Assembly (NCBI GenBank): GCA_028564925.1
Contig: CM053033.1
Location: 80,013,468 to 80,077,467, forward strand
DNA from: Lithobates sylvaticus
Taxonomy: Eukaryota; Chordata; Amphibia; Anura; Ranidae
Reading direction: 5' to 3'
Length of the DNA stretch: 64,000 nucleotides
Shown here: positions 23,870 to 37,459 of the stretch, in pieces
Numbering within the stretch: the stretch's first letter is position 1
Layout of the letters: the number at the start of each line of letters is the position of its first letter
Notes under the pieces: generated by a model
What the model was told of the DNA's origin: nothing
The model's input: only the letters and a program-made list of their open reading frames with translations
Databases searched by the model: none
Made by a program: the position numbers and the translations under genes

Positions 23870-24590
23870 CCTTAGTTCACACTTCCACATTTTGTGTGGG
23901 CCGCGTTTGCGCGGGCATGGCAGCTCATTCAAACGAAAGGGCTGCTGTGCCTGTTTCCGCTAGAAAAAAAGTTGCATGCACCTTTTCAAAAACCCAGCCA
24001 CAGGGAAATCTTTTTGACCATGCGATTTTTCTGCGGTTCTCCTAAGAGCAGCACAATTTGGCTGCAGGTTGTTGCGGGTACAGATGCAATTCCCACACAT
24101 AGGTGTGACCCTTAGGCTAGGTTTACAGTAGCCCGCACTGTGCGTCGCATCGATACCCGCAGCCGAATCAAGCTTTTTTGTTTTCACACAATTAATTTAC
24201 AATCATGTCTACTGTCAATTATGGAATTTGTTACTGCACAGTAAACTTGCAATCCTGTCTATCAATGCGATTTGTCTCATGTAGTCCCATGACCACTTTA
24301 GTTTCTATTGAACCTTAGGCCAGGTTCACACTAGCCTGCACTGTGCGCTTCATTGATACCCACAGCAGAATCACACTGCTTTTGCAAGACTCACGGGGCT
24401 GCCATTTATTATTAATGGCATCCCCACCTGCAGCGTGATTGTGGGAACCCACATGGTCAAAAAGACCATGCGGTTTCCCTGTGGCCGAGTTTTTATGCGT
24501 TTCACGTGGCACAACAGCTCATTCAAATGAATGGGCTGTTGTGCCTGAGTAAACATGGGCTGCACTAGTGTGGACCTAGCATAAAAAGGG
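23870..24590. repeat. Two to three copies of a ttcacact-ended MITE
   Basis: A first copy (about 23870-24115) runs from ccttagttcacacttcc to taggtgtgacccttag. A short fragment (about 24113-24176) begins ttaggctaggtttacag. A second full copy (about 24306-24590) runs from ttaggccaggttcacac to actagtgtggacctagc. Shared internal blocks are ctcattcaaa, gaccatgcg and ctgtgcg. The ends are inverted repeats. It is non-coding. Confidence 0.6.
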
Positions 24591-25147
24591 TTTTCTATGC
24601 ATAAATTAAACTATTTTAAAAAGACAAGCGTGTTACAGAAAGATCTTCCTATAACATTAATATGTACAGTAATCATGCTCAAAAGATGGTCAGAACAGTA
24701 GTAGGAAAGAGATATTCCAGCACACACCTGGCTTCTTGTTCAGTAGTCTCATAGAAAATATTGGACACGGAGAGTTCTCAGTGCATTGTAGAAGAAGGTA
24801 GTTTTTATTTTATTTTTTTGTTATGGTTGCGTATCTATTTTTTATGCAATTAGTGGGGCCTTTAGGTAAATTTTTTACATTGTAGTAAAAATGAAATATT
24901 CAGGTGGTGAGTATCTGCAGGCATTAGACATCTGTGGTATCAGTTTAGTAACTCTGATCAATGCTTTGAAATCACAGGCTTGTATTAGAAATGTGGGATC
25001 CAGAGATACTCTAAACCTGAGACTAAGCACCTCCTGCACGTTATTGGACCACTTGAACAAACCCAAACATGAAATTGTGAAGGCTGCCATTGCAGATCTT
25101 ATGAAAACAATAATTGCCCAGCTGCCTTACTTACCATTTTGCTTCAG

Positions 25148-25849
25148 CATACCTCCCAACTTTTTGAAATGGGAATGAGGGACACCTATCGGCAAAAGTA
25201 TGCAGGCATAGGACACATTTCTTGTCAGGCCCTCTTTAGGGAAAATTGTACAAAAAAAACAAGATTGGTTAAACCCACAAGTACTTTTTTTACCACTACT
25301 ATTCCTTTTTTTTTTTTTTTTTCCATCTCAGAGAGAGCTTTTTGGGACCAAATCAGAAGCGCCCTCAATTGTGTCCCTTTTTGTCTTCACATCATTGTGG
25401 AATTTTCTCGGTTTTTTTTGCCAGTAATTTAAAACACATATTTACGCCATTTAAGTGAATGCCTAGGAGGGCTTTCCGTTTAGTACCCCTCTATCGCACT
25501 CCATTATAAATGAGGTTTTTAAATCCTTGCATTTCCCCAAACAGCGGTGTTTTCCGCTGTAAAAATACGTTCCATCTCCGTGAGGTCCTCCCGACCCCTC
25601 AAAGGGGGGGGGGGGGATCGAACCAACCACTACTATTCCTTCATATTGGCTTTTGGAATTTACAAATGCAGCAATTTAGAAATTGGATGAAAGTTTTAGC
25701 GGTGGAAAACACTTTTTGATAAGTGCATTTTATATACATCTATATAGATCAGACCAAAATGAGGGACAAATGAGGTTGAATGAGGGACAGAGGGACATTG
25801 CTCCAAATCAGGGACAGTCCCTCAAAATCAGGGACAGTTGGGAGCTATG
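25148..25849. mobile_element. hAT-like element split by a retroposon
   Basis: The ends catacctcccaactttttg and cagttgggagctatg are inverted partners (GGGAGGTATG type). A direct repeat gcttcag flanks it (25141-25147 and 25850-25856), close to an 8-bp hAT duplication. Runs built on gagggaca and atcagggacag lie near both ends. The middle is interrupted by a poly(A) insertion at 25308-25625; the hAT sequence continues on both sides of it. Confidence 0.65.
25308..25625 (-). mobile_element. Poly(A) retroposon with 16-bp target duplication
   Basis: The 16-bp repeat accactactattcctt flanks the insert (25292-25307 and 25626-25641). On the minus strand the insert begins tggttcgatcccc and ends in a run of about 15 A. 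A long target duplication plus a 3' A-tail is the signature of L1-type retroposition. The first bases match the tRNA promoter B box GGTTCGANNCC, so it may be a 5'-truncated tRNA-derived SINE. I do not recognise the body, and a retroposed cellular RNA remains possible. Confidence 0.7.
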
Positions 25850-25856
25850 GCTTCAG

Positions 25857-26680
25857 TACTTGAGTCCGTAACCTGAACATGTTTACTAGCGTAAAGCCAA
25901 AAGTCCTCATGTATATAATCCTTCTGGGTTAGTGAGCACTGAAGTCAGCATAGCAGCAATTAGTTATTTTCATAACAGGAGGAGACCTCAACACGGCCGT
26001 AAAGTAACTATCATCTTCAGAAGGAAAGGACAGCAATGATGTCCTATGAATCTCTCTCCACATAGGTTTTTGCTATACTTGAACAGATGTAAATGGAACA
26101 AATTTGGAACTGCAAAACCCTTAATTCCATTTCAGCATTCAAATGACTGCAAGAAAAAGGGTAAAATCTGAACGTTTATATATGTAAACTTTTTTTGGTG
26201 TGCCTGGATTAAAGGCGGCATTGAATTTGATAAAAGGAGCGCTCCTGTCCCTCTACCGACCGTGCATGCGCTCAGAAACGTTGCAACACCTCCGGTGACG
26301 TCAGATGCCGCTGTGGGCCACGAGCGTCCTAGCCCTCACCCCTGGACCCATCTCGATACATAGAGCCGGTGAACGGCTCCTACAGGGACCACGAGTGGCT
26401 TAGGCTGCCAGAACCAGCGTGCATAGAGATACACCGCTGCAGGACTTATCCTCTCCATTCTGACATGGTTTTACCTCAATGTGAGTGTTTTATTACTTGT
26501 TTTATAAAGTCTACACTGTTTACACTCAGAAGGCGTCTCTTTCTTCTTTTTTTTTTTCTTACATGTTTGAAGTGTGCTTCTGCTCAAGAGGCCTGCCCTG
26601 AGCTGTGGACTGTCCGCTCTTTCTGCTGGATTTTATTATTATCTCAACCAATTTATGAACTTTGTCCCTGAACCCCAGGC
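25857..26680. other. Intergenic, no gene seen
   Basis: There is a GC-rich patch at about 26220-26440 with gaacggctcctacagg and similar stretches, and a pyrimidine tract at about 26540-26562. It may be part of an unrecognised repeat. No coding frame is supported. Confidence 0.35.
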
Positions 26681-28900
26681 TCTGTGTCCCGTGATGTACG
26701 ATAAGAAAATAGGATATTTATAACCGCTTACCTGTAAAATCCTTTTCTTTGAGGTACATCACGGGACACAGAGGTCCCTCCCTTCTTTTGTATACACGTG
26801 TACTGCTTTCCTACAAAACTGAGGTGCTCCCAGCAGTGGGAGGGGTTATATAGGGAGTGCACTTTTTTAGGGTGTGCCAGTGTCCATCACCTGAAGGTGG
26901 CCTATAACCACATAGTAACTACTATGGCTCTGTGTCCCGTAATGTCCTCGGCTACTCTGAGGGGTGACGTAGCTCGCTATACAGACCTCAGTTTTCAGTT
27001 GGCTTCTATACTACCTGAAGTCTGCTCCGGCTCCATCCAGAAAATTGGATTATCTGAGTCTGACTCTGGTTTCATCTCTGGCCAGAGTGTTTCTTCCTCT
27101 GGACAAACTCCAGAAGTTGCATGCTGCGTTTTACCTACTGTTGTCTCGCAGATGGGCCTCCCTGCGGTCCTGCAGGTAGGTGTTGGGCCTGCTGGTATCT
27201 ACCTTCGAGGCGGTTCCATACAAGCTCCTTTCAAGTGATATCCTGGTGTAAAGTGCTTGCGGTCTCTGGGCTATCAGATTCGGCTGAGCCAGAAAAACGG
27301 GAGTCCCTGGTCTGGTGGCTTCGCTCTCCAGGATTTCAGCAGGGCACATCCTTTCTCCCCTTGTATTGGACAGTGGTCATCACCAATGCCAGTCTGTCCG
27401 GGTGGGGAGGTGTCCTGGGACTGGGTTCTGCTCAGTCATTGGATGCTGGAGGAATCCAGACTGCCGATCGATATCCTGGAAATTTGAGCGATCAGACTAT
27501 GTATGGATCATGTAGGTCGACTTCCGGGGCTCTGGGTATGGATCCAGTCGGACGATGCCACAGCGGTGGTCTATGTCAATCACCAGGGCGGAACAAAGTG
27601 TGTTGGCAGCCCTGACAGCAGCCAGCATCCTCCGGTGAGCAGAACGCCTGGTTAGCCCTCTCCACATATACATTCTAGGAGTGGAAAAATGTCAAAACCG
27701 TCAGGCGGTTGACTCAGTCGGCTAGTGTTGGTCCACGGGGTGGTCCCTTCACCAGGACATGTTTCATCGGATATTTCTCCGATAGGGCACTCTCGAGGTA
27801 GACCTGATGGCGTCCCAGCTTCTGGCAAGGTCATGGGCTCCTCTGGTGGCCCCGTGGGATCTACGCCTCTCAAGATTCTGCTGCGGCTTTTGTGCAGGAT
27901 CGAGGCCGAAGGGATTCAGGTCATTCTAGTATTCTAGATAGTCTTGTTGGTCTTGGTACGCTGACCTGGTGCGCTTAGCCGCTGATGTCCCTTGACAACT
28001 GCCTCTCAGGGAGGTTCAAGAAGGGCTGGCTGTTAGGAGACAGATGCTGAAGTTAAGACCTCGTATTTCGACCTTCCTTCACGGGGGGGGGGGGGGGGCG
28101 GGTTTAGTTGAGCAGAACTTGGCCTTGAGTATCATCAAGGGCCAGGTGTCGGACTTGGCGGTTTTTAGTTTTCTCGTTTTCCTAGGCGTCCCCTGGTCTC
28201 GCACTCCCTGGTGCGTACTCTTAATCAAGGGGTTCAACATCTGCCACCACCGGTGCAGTCACTTCTACCGCCGTGGGATCTACTTTTGGTACGTTCAGTT
28301 CTACAGGATCCTCCCTTTGAAAATATTTGAGAGGTTCTTCTGCTTGTTCTGTCCCAGAAGGTGTCTTTTTTGGCTGCTGTCACCTATGCTCGGAACTGTA
28401 GGTGTTACCATGTCATACTCCTTACCTGGTGATCCACAAAGATGAAGTGGTTCTTTGCCCTTATTTGTGGTTCCCTCCTCTGATTCCTTTTGATTAAGGA
28501 CATTGTATTGCCTTCCGTGTCCCAGGTCAAAGGGCCTTTTCGGAGATCAGACTCGCTGTTTGTGATCATGGATGGGCAAAAAAGGGGGCTGTCTGCTTCT
28601 TCTGGGACCTTTCTAAATGACTCTGACTATTCTATCAGGGGTTGGGTTCCTCCTTTTCCCTGTTACGGCGCATTGTACTTGGCTGCTTATTGCTTCTTCG
28701 GTCTTCCATCATCAAGCGTCGGCTGCGCTGGTTTGCAAGGCAGCCACTTGGTCGTCCTTGTGTGCCACCTCTGCTGCCATTGGTACCTGAGTCCGCTCGC
28801 AATTGTGCTGTCATATAATCTGCTGAGTCACATTTACAAACAAAGGCAGCATCGTAAAACACTTCTGTGCTTACGTGATTTTTTACCATGAATTGCACTT
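26680..28900 (+). mobile_element. DIRS-type retroelement, fossil
   Basis: Plus-strand remnants come in the order reverse transcriptase end (about 26940-27250), RNase H (about 27330-27700, with a TNASLSGWGGVLGLG block) and tyrosine recombinase (about 27900-28720), as in DIRS1-like elements. A repeated terminal motif with tgtaaaatccttttct and gtacatcacgggacac lies at about 26680-26780. Related pieces occur at 29325-29370 (same orientation) and 30565-30615 (inverted), so remains of the element probably reach about 30610. It is broken with many interruptions and looks like an old, inactive copy. Confidence 0.75.
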
Positions 28901-29374
28901 TATCACTGTGTGAACCCGGGGGCTGAGTGTGTATTCTGGTTAGAAATTAACTTTAGCACAAGTGGCACTTCCTTATTTGGTACACATAGAAATTGCCTTC
29001 AGATTGGGGTTTTAATGTCCTTTTAGATGACCACTTGACTTTTATAAGCTCTGTCACAGCTGAAATTCTTCATATGGTTCCTTTAAAAGACATCTATAAT
29101 GTAATATACTTGCATGAGAAGTTTTGGCAGGAAGTTGCTCATTTTCTGATTCCTGACATAATGGCAACTTCTATTTAAGGCTTTTCACACAGGAAGAATT
29201 TGCCACCACCCAAGGGCCCCTGCAATTCCTGTACTGTGATGGTCTTCTCCATTCTGCCATAACAGATTCTTCATCAGCACACTTCCATTTTATACTAAAA
29301 TGTATTAACATGTATTTGGATGTTGAGTTACCTGTAAAATCCTTTTCTTGGAGTACATTATGCAATACCACTGT

Positions 29375-30155
29375 GCAGGGCTCAAAATTTCAAGCCCTGA
29401 GCTACTAGCCAGGCCTCAAGGGTTACTCGCCACCAGTTGCCCCGTCCAACCCCCACCCTGCCCCGCCCCTAAACACGCCTCATAAATTATCTCATGAAAT
29501 GACACTTAAATCTTTTATGCAGAATTAAGTTATAAAATGAAGATTAACAGCAACTGTATCCGTGTTCACAAATGCAGCCTGCCCGTGTGCGCCAGTGCAG
29601 CCTGCCCGTGTCCGCCAGTGCAGCCTGCCTGTATCAGCCAGTGCTGCAGCCTGCGTCCCCAATGCAGCCTGTGTCCGCCAGTGCAGCCTACCTGTGCAGG
29701 GGAAGAGAGAGGAGAGGAAGTGAAGAGAGGAGAGCCGCCGCCTTGTTGATTAGAGCGCTGGGAACATAACGGCTTTCATTTCAATAGCTGTGGGTTCCCC
29801 GCCGTGCGCAGTCATATACAGCCCCTCCCCCCTGTCCAGGAACTTTGATAGACAGATCACCCATCCCAGGATTGGACGGGTGATCTGCCTATCAAAGTGC
29901 CCAGAAAAAAAGGAGGGGCTGTATATGATGGCGTGCGGCGAGGAACACACAGCTATTTAAATGAAAGCTGTTATGTTCCCGGCGCTCTAATCAACCAGGC
30001 GGTGGCTCTCCTCTCTCTTCACCATCGCTGGGAGAACGCTTCCCATACAACCCGCCTGCTGGCGGTGCTTGCCGTTCCCCAGATCCCAGGGAGCCCTTAA
30101 AATCCACTCGCAAAATGCGAGCAGGCGAGTGGAATTTTTGAGGGCTGCCGTATAG
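29375..30155. mobile_element. hAT-like element with internal fold-back
   Basis: The ends cagggctcaaaatttc and gaatttttgagggctg are inverted partners. Target duplication is unclear. The left half holds about five units of a roughly 25-bp minisatellite (gtgcgccagtgcagcctgcc type, 29570-29700). The right half is the large inverted repeat at 29720-30022. It appears to be inserted in the tail of the DIRS relic. No transposase is seen. Confidence 0.55.
29720..30022. repeat. Inverted repeat with about 150-bp arms
   Basis: The left arm runs from gtgaagagaggagagccg to gacagatcaccc; the right arm runs from gggtgatctgcc to cggctctcctctc-type sequence near 30022. The two meet near 29870 with almost no loop. 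The arms match well but not perfectly. The transcript or single strand could form one long hairpin. Confidence 0.75.
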
Positions 30156-30619
30156 TATTCTAAAACTCCAGGTAATATTGCCACCTTCAGTAGAATTTGA
30201 CCCTGGGTAAGATAAGCCTAGTACAACCATTCCCAAAATGCCTCAATTTAGTTGCAATCAATTATAGGAGTGGAGGAAATGGTCTATGCATTGGAAGGGC
30301 CCATACAATGTCATACAAGGCTTTTACAATGAAGAACGGCTTATTTTTTCATGGTTACAAAGCAGATGGCAAACTTCTAGAAGCCTGCACCTACTGGTCG
30401 GAGGAGCAGGGGGTAGGGGTGCCTGCAATGGAGTAATACAGTCTTTCTTCATTGATCAAAGTGGATCATTGTTAGATTACCGGCCATGTTGGCTGATTGT
30501 TTAGCTTGGTGTTGTATGTCAAAAATTTTCAATGAAAAGAATTTACAAAAAAAAAAATGGATCATAAAAACAGACTGTGCCCTGTAATGTACTCCAATAA
30601 AAGGATTTTATAGACAAGA

Positions 30620-31439
30620 CAAAAGTCCTATTATTCAGTTCTACATTATAGGGCTCTAAATAGAATTCTGAAACACTAGGCTGCCCAAAAGCAGGTCAAC
30701 AAGGGAAGCTCAAAGGAGCCTACAGCACCGCCTAAAGAACCTTATAACTTAAGCTTGCATGTGGTGAGGCCTGAACATTCACCTGTTCACACAAATGTGT
30801 GAACGGATAACCAGGTGGTCTCCTAGCCAGTCTGAGCAACAGTTACCTGATGCTGGGAAGAAGCACTGACTGATCAAGTGGAGTGCACTTTGACTGGGAA
30901 AGTGACCCTTGCCCCTGAGGTCATAAGCTTGAACGATGAGCTGACAAATCCTATCCAGCAATAGTGGAGCAAGATTCAGGCTGTTCCCACCTTCAGAATG
31001 AGAGAGATATAGGAAAAAACTGTGAGAGAGTGGGGGGTCTAAGGCTGGCCGATGCAAGTACGCAGATCTGTTTTTACCTATGCCCTAATATCTCTTTATT
31101 GATGTAAGTAGACTATATTTAATAAAATTTGGAGTTTACCTTACGGGCTTCACTATTGGCTGTTTCCTTCCTTTATCCTGTGGGAGATTCCTTTAGCACA
31201 TTTTCATCCATCTGGCTCTGTGAATCCTGCTATTAATAACTTATTGAAGGATTTTGATATGGTCTTCATTTATCGCATTCACCAAATCGCATCAACCTCC
31301 GGCAACATATGATAACATCGCTCATTTACAACTTGGTTCTGGTAAGCAGATCGAGATCACAAGTTTTGGATTGTTCACCTTTTTTTGTTCCTGTTTTTGC
31401 ACTGAACTTGGGTGGAAAACTTTGTTTCATATTATTAAT
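30620..31439. other. Intergenic, no gene seen
   Basis: No supported coding frame. The part from about 31080 appears to continue beyond the Tc1 insertion at 33062-33260. Confidence 0.35.
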
Positions 31440-31441
31440 TA

Positions 31442-33060
<1,619 letters not shown>

Positions 33061-33064
33061 TATG

Positions 33065-34230
33065 TCGTTATTTTGTTTGATCGATCAGATTTGAAGATGG
33101 ATTATCACATTTTTGGATAATTTTCCAATCTTTTTTTTCATCACATACCTTAAGCGCTACACTTTGGATTTTATATTTTATTAGTTTGCTTATCAACAAA
33201 CTGTGTTGGCCGCTATCACCTTTTACCACCGTAATTAGCGCAGATATTTGTTCACCCTTTTTTACCCATGTACACCTACCTGCAGGAGGGCTGGGTTACT
33301 TTCTGTGACCAAACACTATAGTGGAAATGAGGAATATCCTGGATTCCTGTAGGGAGCAAGTGTTGCTTCCTGTGCAAAGGCAAGAGAGGCAGAAGAAAGG
33401 GGCATACATAGGGCACGTGTCACAGCGCATGTGAATTAGAAAAGCTGCACGTGATGCAACAGTGTCAGTCACGTACTCTGGCCTGCAACATGTGAAAGTG
33501 TAATCCAGCATGAAGGCAAGCATCCAATTTGTCTCCGCACAGGCTCCAAGTTTCAATTCCAAAGTGGAATTACCTAAAGGCCACTAGTACATTCCTAGGT
33601 GCGACCCATAAGACCCTTGCATCTGATAGGCTGATGCTGCAGTGAACAAGTCGAAGTAGTGGTGGTCTTGGGGACGTTCTACAGCTGTCAGTCACAGCAA
33701 CCAGGTACTGAAAAGGGCTCATGTCTATTCCTTATTGGGGCATACAATATTCAGACAGTCTTCTAAAGAGTGCCACTAGTCAGATGTATCCTCTGTATCC
33801 AACTCAGTGCCTTGCACAACGTGCCAATCTTCTTCATGGTGGGGTCTGGGTACGTACCCCTCCCTTCCCAGTTCAAAGCTAAGGAGTAGCTGATCAGTTG
33901 CTGCAGAGCCACTGGGCTAATTTTTTCAGCTTCTGGAAGGATCTTGCAGAAGAAAAATGTGATAACAAAAAGTAAAAGCGAAGAGGGTTTGCATTTCTAA
34001 GAGCCAAGAAAAGCGGTCCGTTCTAAGGTCACTAGCAAAACAAAATTGAGGCATGCTAGAAGGAGGGGTTATACTTCACTGACCGTACAGTTTTGCTTTG
34101 CCAGAACACTTCCTGGGTCTTGTAATAAAAGAGAAAAACTTTCCTTTTTCAGTAGTGGCTGAGGTAGGCAAGGGCTAGAATGTGAGGTTTTATTTTGTGT
34201 TTTTGTCCCCACTGGTGAGATTCACCCTCT
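33065..34230. other. Intergenic, no gene seen
   Basis: The first 200 bp seem to continue the sequence left of the Tc1 insertion. The rest is balanced in composition, with no recognisable gene or complete element. Confidence 0.35.
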
Positions 34231-34240
34231 TAATCCCAAT

Positions 34241-35133
34241 CGGTGTTAATTTCGTCGCCCAAAACATTTTTAACATTATTCATTAAAACTAAAACAATTG
34301 AGATGACAAAAATACGACTAAAACTAAAATGGCATTTTAGTCAAAAGAGCACAACATCACAATTAACACTGGTCTGTAGTGCATGTTTAAACCTGAATAC
34401 CATAAATAGCATATTTGATTTTTCACTCAAGCAGTATATAATGAGTTTGGAAAGTGTAGAGAAATGCTTAAATAATGCATTACAATTTAACTACAGTGCA
34501 ACCTCGGATTATAAGCATAATCCGTTCCAGGAGAATGCTCGTAATCCAAAGTACTCGCATATCAAAGCGAGTTTCCCATTGAAGTCAATGGAAACGAAAA
34601 TAATTTGTTCCGCATTGACTTCAATGGCATGCAATACTGCATGTGGCCAGAGGTGGGGGGTGCCTGAGAGCCTCGGAAATGTCCGGAAAGGCCCGAGCAC
34701 ACCTCCGCAAACCCCGGAAAAGACTCTGTTCCCGAGGTTTGCCGAGGTCAGCCGAACTGTCCTCGGGCCTTTCTGTGCCCCGGCACCCCCCACCTCAGGC
34801 CAAACGTGGTACTGCACACGCTTTGGCCTGAATCGTGCTCATTTTGCGAGACAACACTCGCAAACCGAGTTACGATTCTTAAAAATACAGTGCTCGTATT
34901 GCAAAAACGCTCGTTGACCGCGTTACTCGCAATTCGAGGTTCCACTGTACACCAATTTGATTTTAAACTACTAAAATTATTCTACTAAAATGTACTGGAC
35001 GTTTAGTCGACTAAATATGACTAAAACTAAAACTATTACAGAAGACTAAAATGAAACTAATACTAAAATGCCATTTTAGTCAAAAGACTAAGACTAAAAA
35101 CTAAATCGAAATTTGCTGCCAAAATTAACACTG
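34241..35133. mobile_element. hAT MITE with nested mariner MITE
   Basis: The ends cggtgttaatttcg and caaaattaacactg are inverted repeats. Flanks atcccaat (34233-34240) and gtcccaat (35134-35141) match at 7 of 8 bases. Both arms are rich in actaaaactaaaat-type repeats, a style I recall from hAT MITEs of fish and frogs. The middle is interrupted by the mariner-like MITE at 34494-34947. A 224-codon open frame runs across the junctions and is not a gene. Confidence 0.75.
34494..34947. mobile_element. Mariner-like MITE, 454 bp
   Basis: TA flanks (34492-34493 and 34948-34949) and inverted ends cagtgcaacctcggatta and gcaattcgaggttccactg. The interior shows paired blocks such as cattgaagtcaatgg and cattgacttcaatgg. 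It is non-coding and lies inside the older hAT MITE. Confidence 0.8.
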
Positions 35134-36064
35134 GTCCCAATGACCATTATCATTGGAAGAGAAAGTGACAGGACATCTAAAATTTTACAACTGTCCTCAG
35201 AAAAGAAGCTGAGTGTAAAACTTCCAATGGGGACACCAGTTCCCTGTTCCAGTGGCTTCCTTTTTGCTATGATTTCTCATTTTTAGTTGTCTGAAACAAA
35301 AATAGGCTTTAGTTATGTGTTAAATTCAAACAATCTTTTTAGCCATTCTTTCAGGACCATGGAGAGGGCCCCTTTTTCAAGGCAAACTGACAAACATCAT
35401 GCATAACTCTGTTCTGGTTTTATTGGACTTCTTTCCCTAAAAACTCCTGTTTACAGAACATCATAGCTCAAGCTCCATACGTAGCTGGATGGAACGGACA
35501 AGAGACTTCTTCCTCCTTGCTCTGGAAGCTTGCATACCGACCTTCGGTTAAAGTGAGTCTGAAAAGAACTGGCTACTGCTTGTTAGGAAAACTGACACTA
35601 ATGCGTTGGGTGCACCCTAAATTAATTGTTTAAAAAGACTTTAGAACACTATAAAAAAAAAAAAAGCTTTATGTAAAGTGCAGACGATTGGAGACCAGCA
35701 AACCTTTTATGTTTTTAAAGAGAATTGGTCTCACAGCAAGATACCTGGGCGAAATTCTGACCTGCATACTAGTTCTGGGATGGTGACATGACTTGTAATC
35801 CAAGCTAAAGGTTTCACTTTAGTGCCTTGGCACAACTGCACATATACAGTGAGGGAAAAAAGTTTTTTTGATCTCCTGCTGATTTTGTACGTTTGCCCAT
35901 TGACCGAGAAATGATCAGTCTATCATTTTAATGGTAGGTTTATTTTAACAGTGAGAGACAGAATAACAACAGAAATATCCAGAAAAACGCATTTCAAAAA
36001 AGTCATTCATTTATTTGCATTTTAATGAGTGAAATAAGTATTTGACCTCTTCGCCAAACATGAC

Positions 36065-37459
36065 TTAGTACTTGGTGGCAAAACCCTTGTTGGCAATCAG
36101 AGGTCAGACGTTTCTTGTAGTTGGTCATCAGGTTTGCACACATCTCAGGAGGGATTTTGTCCCACTCCTCTTTGCAGATCCTCTCTTCAAACCTTCAGCT
36201 CCCTCCACATATTTTCTTTGGGGTTAAAGAGGAAGTAAACTTCCTTGCTGACACTTACCTATAGGTAAGCCTATAATGAAGCTTACCTATAGGTAGAGAA
36301 AATATCTCCTAAACGTGTACGGTTTTGGAGATATTTACATTAAATGCAGTCAATGACATCACTGGTGCATGCGCTCTGAAGGAACAGCCACGGGTGCCGT
36401 TCCTTTCGAGCCCCGTGCTGTGAATGGCCTATCGCAGCGCCAGAGCCCGCGAACCCGGAAGAAACTTCAGGGAAAATGTCAGCCATCCCAGTGGTGTGTG
36501 GGCGCCACTGGAACAGCTTTGTTCTAAGGTAAGTATTTCAGAATGAGCTAGTATGCGATGCATACTAGCTCATTAGATCTTTGTCTAACAGGGTTTTTTT
36601 TTTTTTTCAGAGTTTACAATCTCTTTAAGGTCTGGACACTGGCTAGGCCACTCCAGGACCTTAAATGTGCTTCTTAGGCCACTCCTTTGTTGCCTTGGCT
36701 GTGTGTTTTGGGTAATTTTCATGCTGGAATACCCATCCATGACCCATTTTCAATGCCCTGGCTGAGGGAAGGAGGTTCTCACCCAAGATTTGACAGTACC
36801 ACAGTACATGGCCCTGTCCATCGTCCCTTTGATGCGTTGAAGTTGTCCTGTCCCCTTAGCAGAAAAACACCCCCAAAGCATAATGTTTCCATCGCCATGT
36901 TTGACGGTGGGGATGGAGTGCTTGGGGTCATAAACCGCATTCCTCCTCCTCCAAACACGGCAAGTTGAGTTGATTCCAAAGAGCTTGATTTTGGTCTTAT
37001 CTGACCACAACACTTTCAGTTCTCATCTCAATCATTCAGATGTTCATTAGCAAACTTCAGACGGACCTGTACTTGTGCTTGCTTGAGTAGGGGGACCTTG
37101 TGGGCACTGCAGGATTTCAGTCCTTCACGACGTAGTGTGTTACCAATTGTTTTCTTGGTGACAATGGTCCCAGCTGCCTTGAGATCATTGACAAGATTCT
37201 CCCGTGTAGTTCTGGGCTGATTCCTCCCCGGTCTCATGATCATTGAAACCCATCCACGAGGTGAGATCTTGCCCCAGATTGAGGGAGATTAACAGTTTTT
37301 TTTTTTTTTTTTTAGTTTCTTCCATTTGTGAATAATCGCACCAACTTTTTTCACCCTTTTATCAAGCTGCTTGGCAATGGTCTTGCAGCCCATTCCAGCC
37401 TTGTGTAGGTCTACAATCTTGTCCCTGACATTCTTGGACAGCTCTTTGGTCTTGACCAT
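36065..37459 (-). pseudogene. Tc1 transposase pseudogene
   Basis: The reading starts at the ATG ending at 37459 (MVKTKELSK) and would end at the stop matching 36065-36067 after a GFATKY-like tail. Recognisable pieces are [15 protein letters not shown] with [13 protein letters not shown] (37028-37243) and [12 protein letters not shown] with [16 protein letters not shown]-like sequence (36750-37013). The region holding the second Asp and the Glu is frameshifted and interrupted by stops, and a MITE splits the C-terminal part. It cannot work. Confidence 0.85.
36228..36624. mobile_element. TTAA MITE inserted in Tc1
   Basis: TTAA is duplicated at 36224-36227 and 36625-36628. Removing the MITE and one TTAA restores the expected Tc1 sequence (ggggttaaggtctggacac). 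The ends agaggaagtaaac and, inverted, agagattgtaaac are short inverted repeats. It is piggyBac-like or Kolobok-like by its target site. Confidence 0.85.

Noticed and set aside
25615-25624. A tRNA gene from the GGTTCGATCC motif
   Set aside because: No cloverleaf, no A box and no acceptor stem around it; only the B-box-like motif is present.
34243-34917. A 224-codon plus-strand frame
   Set aside because: It runs across the junction of two nested MITEs and its translation resembles nothing known.
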